Origin: Algoriphagus mannitolivorans DSM 15301
GTDB taxonomy: Bacteria; Bacteroidota; Bacteroidia; Cytophagales; Cyclobacteriaceae
Assembly (NCBI RefSeq): GCF_000429425.1
Contig: NZ_AUBV01000001.1
Span: 310,001-374,000, forward strand
Reading direction: 5' to 3'
DNA length: 64,000 bases
Shown here piece by piece: positions 35,547 to 43,571 of this stretch. The notes below the pieces were generated by a model, which was not told the origin of the DNA, made no database searches, and saw only the letters and a list, made by a program, of their open reading frames with translations. Position 1 is the first letter of the stretch, and each line of letters begins with the position of its first letter. The position numbers and the translations under genes were made by a program.

Positions 35547-35639
35547 ATATTTTTACTTTACTTTTGATAGTTCTTTCAATTGTGGGGAAAACATGGTTCC
35601 GCATAAAAAGATTCAGACACAAAGATACAAAATAACCGC

Positions 35640-36041
35640 ATGAGGAAAATTGAACATATCGGAATAGCTGTAGCAGACCTGAGAAAATCCAATGATCTGT
35701 TTCAAAAACTCCTGGGTAAAAAGCACTTCAAGACCGAAATCGTGGAAGGAGAAGGTGTGGAAACCAGCTTTTTTCAAGTAGGAGAAACTAAGGTTGAATT
35801 GCTTCAAGCTACCCGTCCGGACAGTCCGATCGCCAAGTATTTGGAAAAAAAATCAGAAGGAATCCATCATATCGCTTTTGATGTGGAAGATATCCATGCA
35901 GAAGTGGCCAGACTTAAAGGAGAAGGCTTCGAAATCCTGAATGAAACTCCCAAAGAAGGGGCAGACAATAAATTAGTGGTATTTTTGCATCCCCGAAGTA
36001 CAAATGGAGTCTTGGTGGAATTGTGTCAGGAGAAGCAGTGA
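35640..36041 (+). CDS. mce: Methylmalonyl-CoA epimerase
   Basis: A 133-residue glyoxalase/VOC-fold protein. Metal ligands: His in IEHIGIAVADL, Glu/Gln in KVELLQATRPDSPIAKYLEK, His in GIHHIAFDVEDI and Glu in VLVELCQ. It interconverts (2R)- and (2S)-methylmalonyl-CoA for propionate or branched-chain carbon metabolism. The stop codon lies at the beginning of a heptad repeat array. Confidence 0.9.
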   Translation: MRKIEHIGIAVADLRKSNDLFQKLLGKKHFKTEIVEGEGVETSFFQVGETKVELLQATRPDSPIAKYLEKKSEGIHHIAFDVEDIHAEVARLKGEGFEILNETPKEGADNKLVVFLHPRSTNGVLVELCQEKQ

Positions 36042-36147
36042 TCAGTTGATAGTCGCAGTTGGCAGAGAGTCAGAAGGCTGAAGTTAGAAGTTTGAAAAGT
36101 GGGCTGGGAGCAGTTTCTAGTATGCAGTAAGTCAGAAAGCAGCTATC
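36036..36147. repeat. Heptad-period array I after mce
   Basis: A degenerate array with AG/TG/GAA words every 7 nt, for example GTCAGAA, GGCTGAA, GTTAGAA, GTTTGAA (36069-36096), with a few one-base slips. It begins with GCAGTGA, which contains the mce stop codon. Confidence 0.6.
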
Positions 36148-36181
36148 AAACAAATGTCTGAAAATCAAACAATAAAAACTT

Positions 36182-36240
36182 GATCTGCGAAAATCTGTGT
36201 CCTTTTCTGTGCAAACTTGCTTGCTGCAAGCAGGTCTACA
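36182..36240. other. Repeat-like intergenic segment before thiL
   Basis: Three TCTGYG words (36184, 36194, 36206) are followed by a perfect 13-nt hairpin GCTTG-CTG-CAAGC (36219-36231). The hairpin has the same 5-3-5 geometry as the REP units at 23 kb, though the sequence differs. Probably a dispersed intergenic repeat; no gene seen. Confidence 0.4.
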
Positions 36241-36280
36241 GGAGAAAGAAGGTAATGTAAATCAAAAATCGTAAATCATA

Positions 36281-37309
36281 ATGTCAGATAAACGAACAGA
36301 AATAAGTGAATTGGGCGAGTTTGGCCTAATTGATCACCTGAATCAAAAGGTGAAAATCAAAAACTCCTCCTCTCTGAAAGGCATTGGTGACGATGCGGCT
36401 ATCATCGAATCAGGAGATAAAGTTAAAGTAGTTTCCACGGATTTACTTTTAGAAGGAGTGCATTTTGACTTGGCTTATGCACCTCTGCCTCATGTTGGAT
36501 TTAAAGCCGTTGCAGTGAATGTCTCAGACATTGCTGCGATGAATGCCATCCCTAAGCAAATTACCGTCAGCATAGCATTATCCAACCGGTTTTCAGTGGA
36601 AGCGGTAGATGCCCTGTATTCTGGCATTCATGCCGCATGTGAGCACTATGGGGTGGACCTAGTTGGAGGAGATACCACGGCCTCCAGAAGCGGGCTTGTC
36701 ATCTCTATCACCGCCATTGGGGAAGCCAAAAAAGAGGAAATCAGCTATCGTTCTGGTGCCAAAGTGAATGATATACTTTGCGTCACCGGAGATTTGGGCG
36801 GAGCGCTTGTGGGATTACAGATTCTGGAAAGGGAAAAGCAGGTTTACTTGGCAAACCCTGACATGAAACCTGATCTGGAAAAATATACTCTCGTGACCGC
36901 CCGGCAATTAAAACCAGATGCCCGAATGGACATCATCCATGAATTGAAAGATTTGGAAGTAGTACCGACTTCCATGATGGATATTTCGGATGGTCTCGCT
37001 TCTGAAATCTTCCATATCTGCAAAGCCTCTGGAGTCGGAGCCACGATCTATGAAGACAAACTGCCGATTGACAAACAGACCTTTGACACGGCAGTGGAGC
37101 TAAATTTGGACCCTATCACCTGCGTCCTAAATGGAGGAGAAGATTATGAATTGCTTTTCACCATTGATCAAAAGGATTTTGCCAAACTGGAAAAACATCC
37201 GGACATCCACTTCATCGGTCATATCACCAAGGCAGAGGAAGGAAAATATCTAGTGACCAAAAGCGGTACCGCTGTCCAGATCAAAGCTCAAGGCTGGAAG
37301 CATTTTTAA
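36281..37309 (+). CDS. thiL: Thiamine-phosphate kinase
   Basis: A 342-residue ThiL: GIGDDAAII, STDLLLEGVHFDL, AVNVSDIAAMNA, LVGGDTTAS, VTGDLGGA, MDISDGLASEIFHI and GGEDYELLFTI are the AIR-synthase-fold blocks that bind Mg-ATP and thiamine phosphate. It phosphorylates thiamine monophosphate to the pyrophosphate. No TPP riboswitch or other thi genes are nearby. Convergent with the sulfatase gene; the stops are 1 nt apart. Confidence 0.93.
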   Translation: MSDKRTEISELGEFGLIDHLNQKVKIKNSSSLKGIGDDAAIIESGDKVKVVSTDLLLEGVHFDLAYAPLPHVGFKAVAVNVSDIAAMNAIPKQITVSIALSNRFSVEAVDALYSGIHAACEHYGVDLVGGDTTASRSGLVISITAIGEAKKEEISYRSGAKVNDILCVTGDLGGALVGLQILEREKQVYLANPDMKPDLEKYTLVTARQLKPDARMDIIHELKDLEVVPTSMMDISDGLASEIFHICKASGVGATIYEDKLPIDKQTFDTAVELNLDPITCVLNGGEDYELLFTIDQKDFAKLEKHPDIHFIGHITKAEEGKYLVTKSGTAVQIKAQGWKHF

Positions 37310-37310
37310 G

Positions 37311-38789
37311 CTAAGGAAGTCTATTTCGAGACAAATAATCGGCCGGGCGGATGCTATCCGTCCGGTCGTACAAATAATTCCACTTCTTCATATAGGAATC
37401 TGCCGGTAAGAATTCATCTTTTCGCTCCTTGAGTTTTCTTTGTAAAACCCCTTCCAATTCTTTCTGCAATGCTGAGAATTGGGGATCATTTACCAAATTT
37501 TTGAGCTGATAAGGATCCGAGAAATTATCATAGAGCAGCCATGGACCTCGCAGATCTTTCACATAAGTATATCGGGCTGTTCGAATTCCTCGATATTCTC
37601 TGCCTCCATTAGAAAACTGCCATTCATGAAAGGGAACAGGCAGCATAATCAGACTCGCGTCAGAGTTCAATTCAGTTCCTGCGATGATTTCCATGGAAAA
37701 ATCTTGCCCTTCGATAGTCTTTGGTTTTTTGATTCCACTCAATCCCAAAATCGTAGGCAATAAATCAGGGGTTCCGATAGGGTTCAAAAGCCTTCTGGAA
37801 GATTTACCCAACTTTTCCGGGTAACGGATTAATAGCGGGACTTTTATGGACTCATCCCAGGGTCTTTGCTTTTTCAATACACCTTTGGACATCAGCATGT
37901 CTCCATGTTCGGAGGTAAAAACCAAGATAGTTTGATCCGAAATCCCTAAACTATCGAGGCTTCGAACCAACTTTCCCACTGCATGATCAATGGCCGTAGC
38001 GTGTGCATAATATCCGGCTAAAACCCTCCTGGCACTGTCTTGAAATTCCTCGGGCACATTGGTCCTTAATTCCAGTTTGGAGGCATCGTAAAGTTCTTGA
38101 AATTCTTTTGGAGCTGAAAAATAAGGATCATGGGGAGGCCCATAGGACAGAATCAGAGCAAAAGCCTTGGATTTATTTTTTGAAATAAAGCTGATCGCGC
38201 TATCAGTCTGAGGAAAAACATCATATCCCGACCAAGTTTGCTTTTGATCATTTTCATCAAAATAAAAGCTGTTGTTGTAATTATGAGTCACTTCCCGGAC
38301 TTTCCAATACTCAAACCCCTGCCTTCGATCTGCAGGTACAGGTTTATCTCTGCCACTGAAAGGATCTTCGCCTCTTTGATGTCCGTTCAAGTGCCACTTG
38401 CCGATATAACCCGTTTTATATCCCGCGGCCTGGTAAATCTCCCCTAAGGTTAGGGCTTCATTGGGCAAGGGCTTGTCATTGTAAAAAATACCGTGAGTCA
38501 AAGGATATTGCCCTGTCAAAAAGCTGGCCCGCCACGGAGCGCAAACAGGAAGAGTGGCAATGGAATTTTCAAATATTAAACTCTGGGAGGCTAATTGGTC
38601 CAGATTCGGGGTTTGAATTTGGGTGTTCCCCATATAGCCCATTTCCTGAGCTCTCCATTGGTCCGCAAGGATAAAGACCAAATTGGGTGTTTGGTAATCG
38701 GGTGTTGTGAAATCTTCAATGGCTGGATATTCTTTATTCCAAATATTCCACAAAAGTCCAACAAGATGGAAAAACAAGAGTACAGGCAT
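37311..38789 (-). CDS. Formylglycine-dependent sulfatase
   Basis: A 492-residue alkaline-phosphatase-fold sulfatase. An N-terminal hydrophobic stretch (2-16) could be an uncleaved signal or membrane anchor. The metal site begins ILADQWRAQ, the maturation motif is CAPWRASFLTG (C-x-P-x-R, Cys to formylglycine), then GKWHLNG and FTSEHGDMLMSKG. It needs an anaerobic or aerobic maturase encoded elsewhere. The substrate cannot be named; with the fucose operon in the same region, sulfated fucans are a reasonable guess. Confidence 0.88.
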   Translation of the reverse strand: MPVLLFFHLVGLLWNIWNKEYPAIEDFTTPDYQTPNLVFILADQWRAQEMGYMGNTQIQTPNLDQLASQSLIFENSIATLPVCAPWRASFLTGQYPLTHGIFYNDKPLPNEALTLGEIYQAAGYKTGYIGKWHLNGHQRGEDPFSGRDKPVPADRRQGFEYWKVREVTHNYNNSFYFDENDQKQTWSGYDVFPQTDSAISFISKNKSKAFALILSYGPPHDPYFSAPKEFQELYDASKLELRTNVPEEFQDSARRVLAGYYAHATAIDHAVGKLVRSLDSLGISDQTILVFTSEHGDMLMSKGVLKKQRPWDESIKVPLLIRYPEKLGKSSRRLLNPIGTPDLLPTILGLSGIKKPKTIEGQDFSMEIIAGTELNSDASLIMLPVPFHEWQFSNGGREYRGIRTARYTYVKDLRGPWLLYDNFSDPYQLKNLVNDPQFSALQKELEGVLQRKLKERKDEFLPADSYMKKWNYLYDRTDSIRPADYLSRNRLP

Positions 38790-38849
38790 GAGACAAGAGC
38801 TTTTTTAAAAATAAATTTTTCAAGCTCAAGGGCTATCCTGCTCTGTTCT

Positions 38850-39302
38850 CTAAACCCGGTTTTTTGAATCGATCACGATGGTAACAGGGCCATCATTGAT
38901 TAGACTGACTTTCATATCAGCACCAAACTCCCCGGTTCCGATTTTTTTTCCTAGCTCAGTTTCCAATGCCAAAATCATCTTCTCGTACATAGGGATCGCA
39001 AAATCAGGTTTTGAAGCTTTGATGTAAGAAGGACGATTCCCTTTTTTGGTACTCGCATGAAGCGTAAACTGTGAAATCAAAAGAATTTCTCCATCCACCT
39101 CCAAAACACTCCGGTTCATCACTCCATTTTCATCGGGGAAGATCCTGAGATTCACTATTTTTTTACTTAGCCAATCAATATCCTCTTGAGTGTCGGCATC
39201 TTCAATTCCCAAAAGGACCATCAAACCAATTCCGATTGATGATTTTACCATACCTTCTATTTTCACTGAAGATTCTGAAACTCGCTGAATGACTGCTATC
39301 AT
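38850..39302 (-). CDS. dtd: D-aminoacyl-tRNA deacylase
   Basis: A 150-residue Dtd. The two signature motifs are intact: LLISQFTLHAS (SQFTL) and LINDGPVTIVI (NxGPxT). It removes D-amino acids and glycine from mischarged tRNA. It overlaps the upstream reductase gene by 4 nt. Confidence 0.95.
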   Translation of the reverse strand: MIAVIQRVSESSVKIEGMVKSSIGIGLMVLLGIEDADTQEDIDWLSKKIVNLRIFPDENGVMNRSVLEVDGEILLISQFTLHASTKKGNRPSYIKASKPDFAIPMYEKMILALETELGKKIGTGEFGADMKVSLINDGPVTIVIDSKNRV

Positions 39303-40018
39303 TTGCTTAAATCTTGCATTTGTCCTGAAGTAATGATTTCAAGAGCTTGGTTGGATGCGCTTTGGGCAGTTAGCACCATGGCCTCAGCCACTTGATGTGC
39401 ATAGATTGGTCTATAATTTTTAAATAATTTCAACCAGACAAGTGGCTTCATCACAATAGAAGCAATTTGCTCACCCAAGCGGAATTCATGCCGGTTTCCC
39501 AAAAGTAAAGCGGGCCGAAATAATCCGAGGTAATCAAACTTTAAGGACTTGAGGTCATCTTCAGTTTCACCTTTCACCTTATTGTAAAAAATGGAAGAGT
39601 GTGGGTTCGCTCCCATGGCAGAAACATAGAGAAATTTGCTGGCACCCAGGCTTTTTGCCCATTCCCCAAATCCAATTACCAAATCATGGTCAACTGCGTA
39701 AAATCGCTCCTTGGATCCTGCCACTTTGATTGTGGTGCCAAGGCTCGAATAGGCGTGAATAATAGCCTTCTTCTCCTTGATCTCCTGCAAAAATCCAGCA
39801 TATTCACCTCCCAGGGCTTGTTCTTTGACTTTTTCTTCCCAATCCCAATCCTTCAGACGAAACATATCGCCTTCAATCTGAATAAGTTTTTGGTGCTTTA
39901 AGGCAAGTTTTCTCCTGCCCAAGCTGAGTATAAAATCATAATGAGCCTCTTTTAAAAGTTGGTGCAAAAGCTGCATGCCGACCAATCCGGAGGTACCTGT
40001 AATAAGTGCTATTTTCAT
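39299..40018 (-). CDS. NAD(P)-binding Rossmann protein (HTATIP2/epimerase-like)
   Basis: A 239-residue atypical SDR: TGTSGLVGMQLLHQLLK forms the dinucleotide-binding loop, SSLGTT lies mid-protein, YVSAMGANPHSSIFYNKVKGE has the YxxxK-like pair, and FRPALLLGNRHEFRLGE follows. It matches the TIP30/HTATIP2-like group whose substrate is unknown. It is translationally coupled to dtd (4-nt overlap). Confidence 0.8.
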   Translation of the reverse strand: MKIALITGTSGLVGMQLLHQLLKEAHYDFILSLGRRKLALKHQKLIQIEGDMFRLKDWDWEEKVKEQALGGEYAGFLQEIKEKKAIIHAYSSLGTTIKVAGSKERFYAVDHDLVIGFGEWAKSLGASKFLYVSAMGANPHSSIFYNKVKGETEDDLKSLKFDYLGLFRPALLLGNRHEFRLGEQIASIVMKPLVWLKLFKNYRPIYAHQVAEAMVLTAQSASNQALEIITSGQMQDLSK

Positions 40019-40099
40019 CTGGTATTAATCTAATTTTTAAGGCCAGATGGGATTAATTTTGGTGATTTACTATCCCGATATCTAATTTTCATGGCTAAA

Positions 40100-40723
40100 T
40101 CATGAAATAAGACTTGCCTGAATTAATGGGTATAATTCAGATTCCAAGTCCTTATTTTTATTTCTGGCATACCAAAGATATACTTCTTCTAAAAACTCTT
40201 GATATGTCTTCCCTTTAGAATCATGGCGGTATTCCTTGTATAGATCCATCAAAAATTGAGGTTTTGGACCCCAAGTGAACAATTCACACTTCAAATTCTC
40301 TGAAAAAGCAACCAGTTTGGGAATCGATCTAGCGCCATTTGTCAGGTAGGCATCCATTACCTCCGGGTATTCATCCCTCATGATGATTCTCAATTCAATT
40401 TTAGGATTCAGTTCAGCGAGTTTTGCCAAATAAGGAATTGACTGTGAACCGTCCCCGCACCAAGCTTCTGTAATAACCAACCAAAATTGCGGTTCCTGAA
40501 TTGACTCGATCAAGGCCTGCATTTCCGGCGAAACTTTGGCCGTCTTATCCCAGCGATTCATGCGCTGAAGACACATTCGGGTGTAATCCAGATAAGCCTC
40601 ACTTTGGTTTGCGCCGGTAGTCCGATTTTCGGCCACCAATTGCTCAGTAAATTTCACAAACTCCGGATACGAAAATCCTTTCTTAAAAATTGTTGGGGTG
40701 ACAGGGTGACTTAAATACTCCAT
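40100..40723 (-). CDS. Thioredoxin-like protein with a single active-site Cys
   Basis: A 207-residue protein with a thioredoxin core from about residue 75. The usual CxxC site is replaced by TEAWCGDGSQ, giving one Cys. RIIMRDEYPEVMDAYLTNGARSIPKLVAF supplies the cis-Pro loop (SIPK). The family is common in Bacteroidota and Firmicutes and probably not a dithiol reductase; a monothiol or binding role is more likely. Soluble, no signal peptide. Confidence 0.8.
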   Translation of the reverse strand: MEYLSHPVTPTIFKKGFSYPEFVKFTEQLVAENRTTGANQSEAYLDYTRMCLQRMNRWDKTAKVSPEMQALIESIQEPQFWLVITEAWCGDGSQSIPYLAKLAELNPKIELRIIMRDEYPEVMDAYLTNGARSIPKLVAFSENLKCELFTWGPKPQFLMDLYKEYRHDSKGKTYQEFLEEVYLWYARNKNKDLESELYPLIQASLIS

Positions 40724-40753
40724 TCCTTCGATTTTTTAGAAGGACAACAGCAC

Positions 40754-41170
40754 TTAGATATCTTGGGTTCGCTCCCATTCCAAAAAACTCTCAACCTCGT
40801 CTCTGACTTTTGCATACACTGCCATGATCACAGACAAGTCATCTGCAAATCCGAGAAATCCCAAAAAATCAGGGATGATATCCAATGGAGAAATGAAATA
40901 AACCAAAGCCAGTACTATCAAGCCCAAAGTACTATAGGCCATTTTATGCTCCCCTCGAAAATGAGCCTTGAGCATTCGGATAAATATCTGGATTGGCTGG
41001 AGAAATTTCTGGACTTTTGGATTGCCCTTTACTTTGGATAATTTGGTTAGGGTCTTCTGCACGAGCTCTACCAGTTTCTGTTCTTGCCGAATAATAGCCT
41101 CCACCTGCTTTCCAAAAAGAGCTTTAGCGCGGTCAAGGATATTTTTCGGTTTTTCGGGTAAAACTGCCAT
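40754..41170 (-). CDS. YkvA/DUF1232 membrane protein
   Basis: A 138-residue protein. The DUF1232 core lies at about 78-120: a hydrophobic helix (LGLIVLALVYFISPLDIIPDF) with the SPLDxIPD signature, then GFADDLSVIMAVY. N-terminal half basic and helical. Function unknown; members are small inner-membrane proteins. Four nucleotides separate it from the preceding gene on the same strand. Confidence 0.85.
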   Translation of the reverse strand: MAVLPEKPKNILDRAKALFGKQVEAIIRQEQKLVELVQKTLTKLSKVKGNPKVQKFLQPIQIFIRMLKAHFRGEHKMAYSTLGLIVLALVYFISPLDIIPDFLGFLGFADDLSVIMAVYAKVRDEVESFLEWERTQDI

Positions 41171-41174
41171 ACTA

Positions 41175-41699
41175 CTAGAAATAAAGCTGCACTTCGGATT
41201 TCACCTGCTTCAAGGCATAGGAAATCGCATCATTTTTTCGATCCAATGAAATTGCAAAAATTGCCTTGGCAAAATCCATCCCAGTTGCCTCTTCGTTTTC
41301 CAAAGACTGTCTTCCGAGATTGATAATCGTCACCACCTCCTCCACAGCCCGACGCACAGACTCCCAAGTTTCATCCGAGAAATACACTTGCTGGCTCAGG
41401 TTGTGGTTAAACTCCTCCCTTACTTCATTCAACAGCATAGGGTGAAGCTCTGAGGCAGAAAATTGATTGGGATTGGATCTTCTTACCAGATTATTGGGAG
41501 TTATTCTTTCCAACAAAAGACAAAGCCTTTCGGCTGCCTGAAGTCGAATAGGCATGATGGTTTGAGAATTCTGGGTTTTTAGATCCACTAGCATTTTTTC
41601 ACGCTCTTTGGAGAGAAAGGACATGACCACGAGGTACATGCCATACAAAACTGCCGCAGCGGGTAGAATCAGTTTGAGAAGATCTAGAAAGTATTCCAT
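41175..41699 (-). CDS. Conserved hypothetical membrane-anchored protein
   Basis: A 174-residue protein with one N-terminal helix (about 8-30) and a long charged helical domain inside the cytosol: RLQAAERLCLLLERITPNNLVRR, EVREEFNHNLSQQVYFSD, FAKAIFAISLDRKNDAISYALKQVK. I know this as a recurring Bacteroidota family without function. Paired with the YkvA gene (4-nt gap), it probably forms a small membrane operon. Divergent from the second A-type Fe-S protein. Confidence 0.75.
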   Translation of the reverse strand: MEYFLDLLKLILPAAAVLYGMYLVVMSFLSKEREKMLVDLKTQNSQTIMPIRLQAAERLCLLLERITPNNLVRRSNPNQFSASELHPMLLNEVREEFNHNLSQQVYFSDETWESVRRAVEEVVTIINLGRQSLENEEATGMDFAKAIFAISLDRKNDAISYALKQVKSEVQLYF

Positions 41700-41812
41700 G
41701 GATGAGATTTAGTATTCGAATATCAGCAATTCTGATTAGTCAAAAAACCGGCCGAATCGATAATTTTACGGCAGATTCTGAACCAAAGACAAAAAAAATT
41801 GATTTTTCCCGC

Positions 41813-42127
41813 ATGCTGATCCCCATCCAAATCACCCCAAAAGCACAAGCAGAAATCAAGCACATCATGGCTACCAAGAATATTCCTGAGGATTATTTTT
41901 TAAGAGTTGGAGTGAAAGGCGGTGGTTGTGGAGGAATGTCTTATGCTTTAGGATTTGATAAGGCCAAGCCTGAAGATCAGCAATTTGAGATTGCCGGAAT
42001 CCCGGTTTTGATTGAAAAAAAACATTATATGTTTTTGATGGGTATGCAGGTGGATTTCTTTGAAAGTGATGAAGCGAGAGGCTTCACTTTCGTCAATCCT
42101 GACATTCCGAAGCGACATGATTTGTGA
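41813..42127 (+). CDS. A-type Fe-S carrier-like protein lacking the C-terminal CxC
   Basis: 104 residues from the ATG at 41813 (MLIPIQITPKAQAEIKHIM); an ATG at 41702 would add 37 residues unlike the family. The first conserved Cys is present (VKGGGCGGMSYALGF), but the C-terminus reads GFTFVNPDIPKRHDL, so the two Cys that normally complete the cluster site are gone. The fold is clearly HesB/IscA. It may bind iron or a cluster differently, or use a partner's ligands. Confidence 0.85.
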   Translation: MLIPIQITPKAQAEIKHIMATKNIPEDYFLRVGVKGGGCGGMSYALGFDKAKPEDQQFEIAGIPVLIEKKHYMFLMGMQVDFFESDEARGFTFVNPDIPKRHDL

Positions 42128-42160
42128 TTTTTTCAATAACTTCAAGCAAAAGCCTCAGCC

Positions 42161-42655
42161 ATGAAGATTATTCCCGCACTCATCTTTTTCCTGACAATCA
42201 GTCATATTTCTTTGTCCCAAGTCAAGGTTCTTGAAGAGGATCAGGTACCCGGAAAAGGAAATGTTTCTGACCTCAGTTGGATGGTCGGTTATTGGACCGG
42301 GCCTGGATTAGGAGGTGAATGCGAAGAAGTCTGGATGCCTGCTGTAGATGGGCATATGATAGGAACTTTTCGTATGTGGCAGGATGGAGAGCTGGTATTT
42401 TCGGAGTTTATGAATATGATTCAGGATGGAGAAAGCGTCTCTCTAAAGCTAAAGCACTTTAATCCCGATTTGACTGGATGGGAAGAAAAAGATAAATGGA
42501 CCACATTCAAACTAATCGAAATGGGCTCCCAGGAGGCCTATTTCAGCGGATTGACATTTAAAAGATCCGGTGACCAACTCAGTATTTTTCTATCCTTGAT
42601 TCAGAATGGTGAACGCAAAATCGAGGAATTTCGGTTTACCAGAACATCGCTTTAG
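42161..42655 (+). CDS. Secreted DUF6265-like protein
   Basis: A 164-residue protein with signal peptide (hydrophobic 3-16, likely cleaved after ISLSQ). The mature part opens LSWMVGYWTGPGLGGECEEVWM and has GHMIGTFRMWQDGELVFSEFM, the lipocalin-like pattern of this family. Function unknown, periplasmic. 34 nt after the A-type protein gene on the same strand. Confidence 0.75.
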   Translation: MKIIPALIFFLTISHISLSQVKVLEEDQVPGKGNVSDLSWMVGYWTGPGLGGECEEVWMPAVDGHMIGTFRMWQDGELVFSEFMNMIQDGESVSLKLKHFNPDLTGWEEKDKWTTFKLIEMGSQEAYFSGLTFKRSGDQLSIFLSLIQNGERKIEEFRFTRTSL

Positions 42656-42744
42656 TTGAGGTCATTTCACTTTGGGAAAATAATCCGGCTTCACCTTAAT
42701 TTCAGAAAAAATGAATTCTGATCTCTGGCTAGCAAATAAGCCTT

Positions 42745-43200
42745 TCACTCCTCAAAACCCGGCTTTACATTATCCCAGAACTCATCCAAAGCGATGATTC
42801 TTGGCTTGAGAAAGGCGATGATTTTTGGCCAATCCTCTTTTTCCATCACATTCACTCCTGGTAGCACTTTTTCGATTTTGGATACAGGCTGACCCATTTC
42901 ATTTTTTTGATGCAGCCTCCAGTCCCACTCTTCACCCAAGCTGGCTTTTAGTAGGTTTTTCAGCTCTTTAAACTGATCAAAAAACAATTCCTGCATTTCT
43001 GGATCATGGTGTCCCAATTCAATTCCAACAGAAGCAAAACCACGTTCGGCTCTCATTCGGAAGTAAATATCCTTGATTCCGGTTTTGTAATTTGGCCAGT
43101 TGATTTTTCTGCCCTTTGCATTAGGGACGGGCTTCATATATTGTCCAAACGCGATCCAGAATTCAGATCGGATCTTGGAAGTTTCGGCTCGACTGTACAT
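42745..43200 (-). CDS. DUF4268-family protein
   Basis: A 151-residue protein with the DUF4268 pattern: RSEFWIAFGQYMKPV, IYFRMRAERGFASVGIEL, EEWDWRLHQ, WPKIIAFLKPRIIALDEFW. The fold is related to the PD-(D/E)XK-like group by position but no catalytic set is visible. Function unknown. Last gene of the WD40-DivIVA-FolB-DUF4268 run, 5 nt after folB. Confidence 0.8.
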   Translation of the reverse strand: MYSRAETSKIRSEFWIAFGQYMKPVPNAKGRKINWPNYKTGIKDIYFRMRAERGFASVGIELGHHDPEMQELFFDQFKELKNLLKASLGEEWDWRLHQKNEMGQPVSKIEKVLPGVNVMEKEDWPKIIAFLKPRIIALDEFWDNVKPGFEE

Positions 43201-43205
43201 GGAAT

Positions 43206-43571
43206 TCAGGCAAAATCCTCTGGATAACCCACCGTCACGGCAGAATATTGAACAATCCCACCCAAAGCTGGATGATGCTTTTTTAGGGTAAGCTTTATGG
43301 TTTTCACGTTCGGATATACTTCCAATATGTCGCTGATGATCCGATGCCCCAAATGTTCCAGCAACTTGACTTTGACATCCATTCTGGCCTTAATCAGCTG
43401 ATATAGCTTGGCATAATCCACTGTGCCTTTGAGATTGTCATGAAGCATGGCCTCCCTAAAATCTGTCTCCAATTCCAAATCCAAGGTGAAACGATTGCCC
43501 AGGACAGATTCTTCCGGGTAGGCGCCATGGTAAGCATGGAATTCAATTCCCTCAAGGGCTACTTTTCCCAT
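43206..43571 (-). CDS. folB: Dihydroneopterin aldolase
   Basis: A 121-residue FolB: ALEGIEFHAYHGAYPEE with the catalytic-site Glu, VDYAKLYQLI, and LLEHLGHRIISDIL, ending in LTLKKHHPALGG where the active-site Lys lies. It makes 6-hydroxymethyl-dihydropterin for folate. Its ATG shares one base with the stop of the DivIVA gene, so it is translated as part of that operon, an unusual partner for a folate gene. Confidence 0.92.
   Translation of the reverse strand: MGKVALEGIEFHAYHGAYPEESVLGNRFTLDLELETDFREAMLHDNLKGTVDYAKLYQLIKARMDVKVKLLEHLGHRIISDILEVYPNVKTIKLTLKKHHPALGGIVQYSAVTVGYPEDFA

Noticed and set aside
36042-36280. TPP riboswitch upstream of thiL
   Set aside because: No CUGAGA/thi-box core; the gap is made of degenerate repeats.
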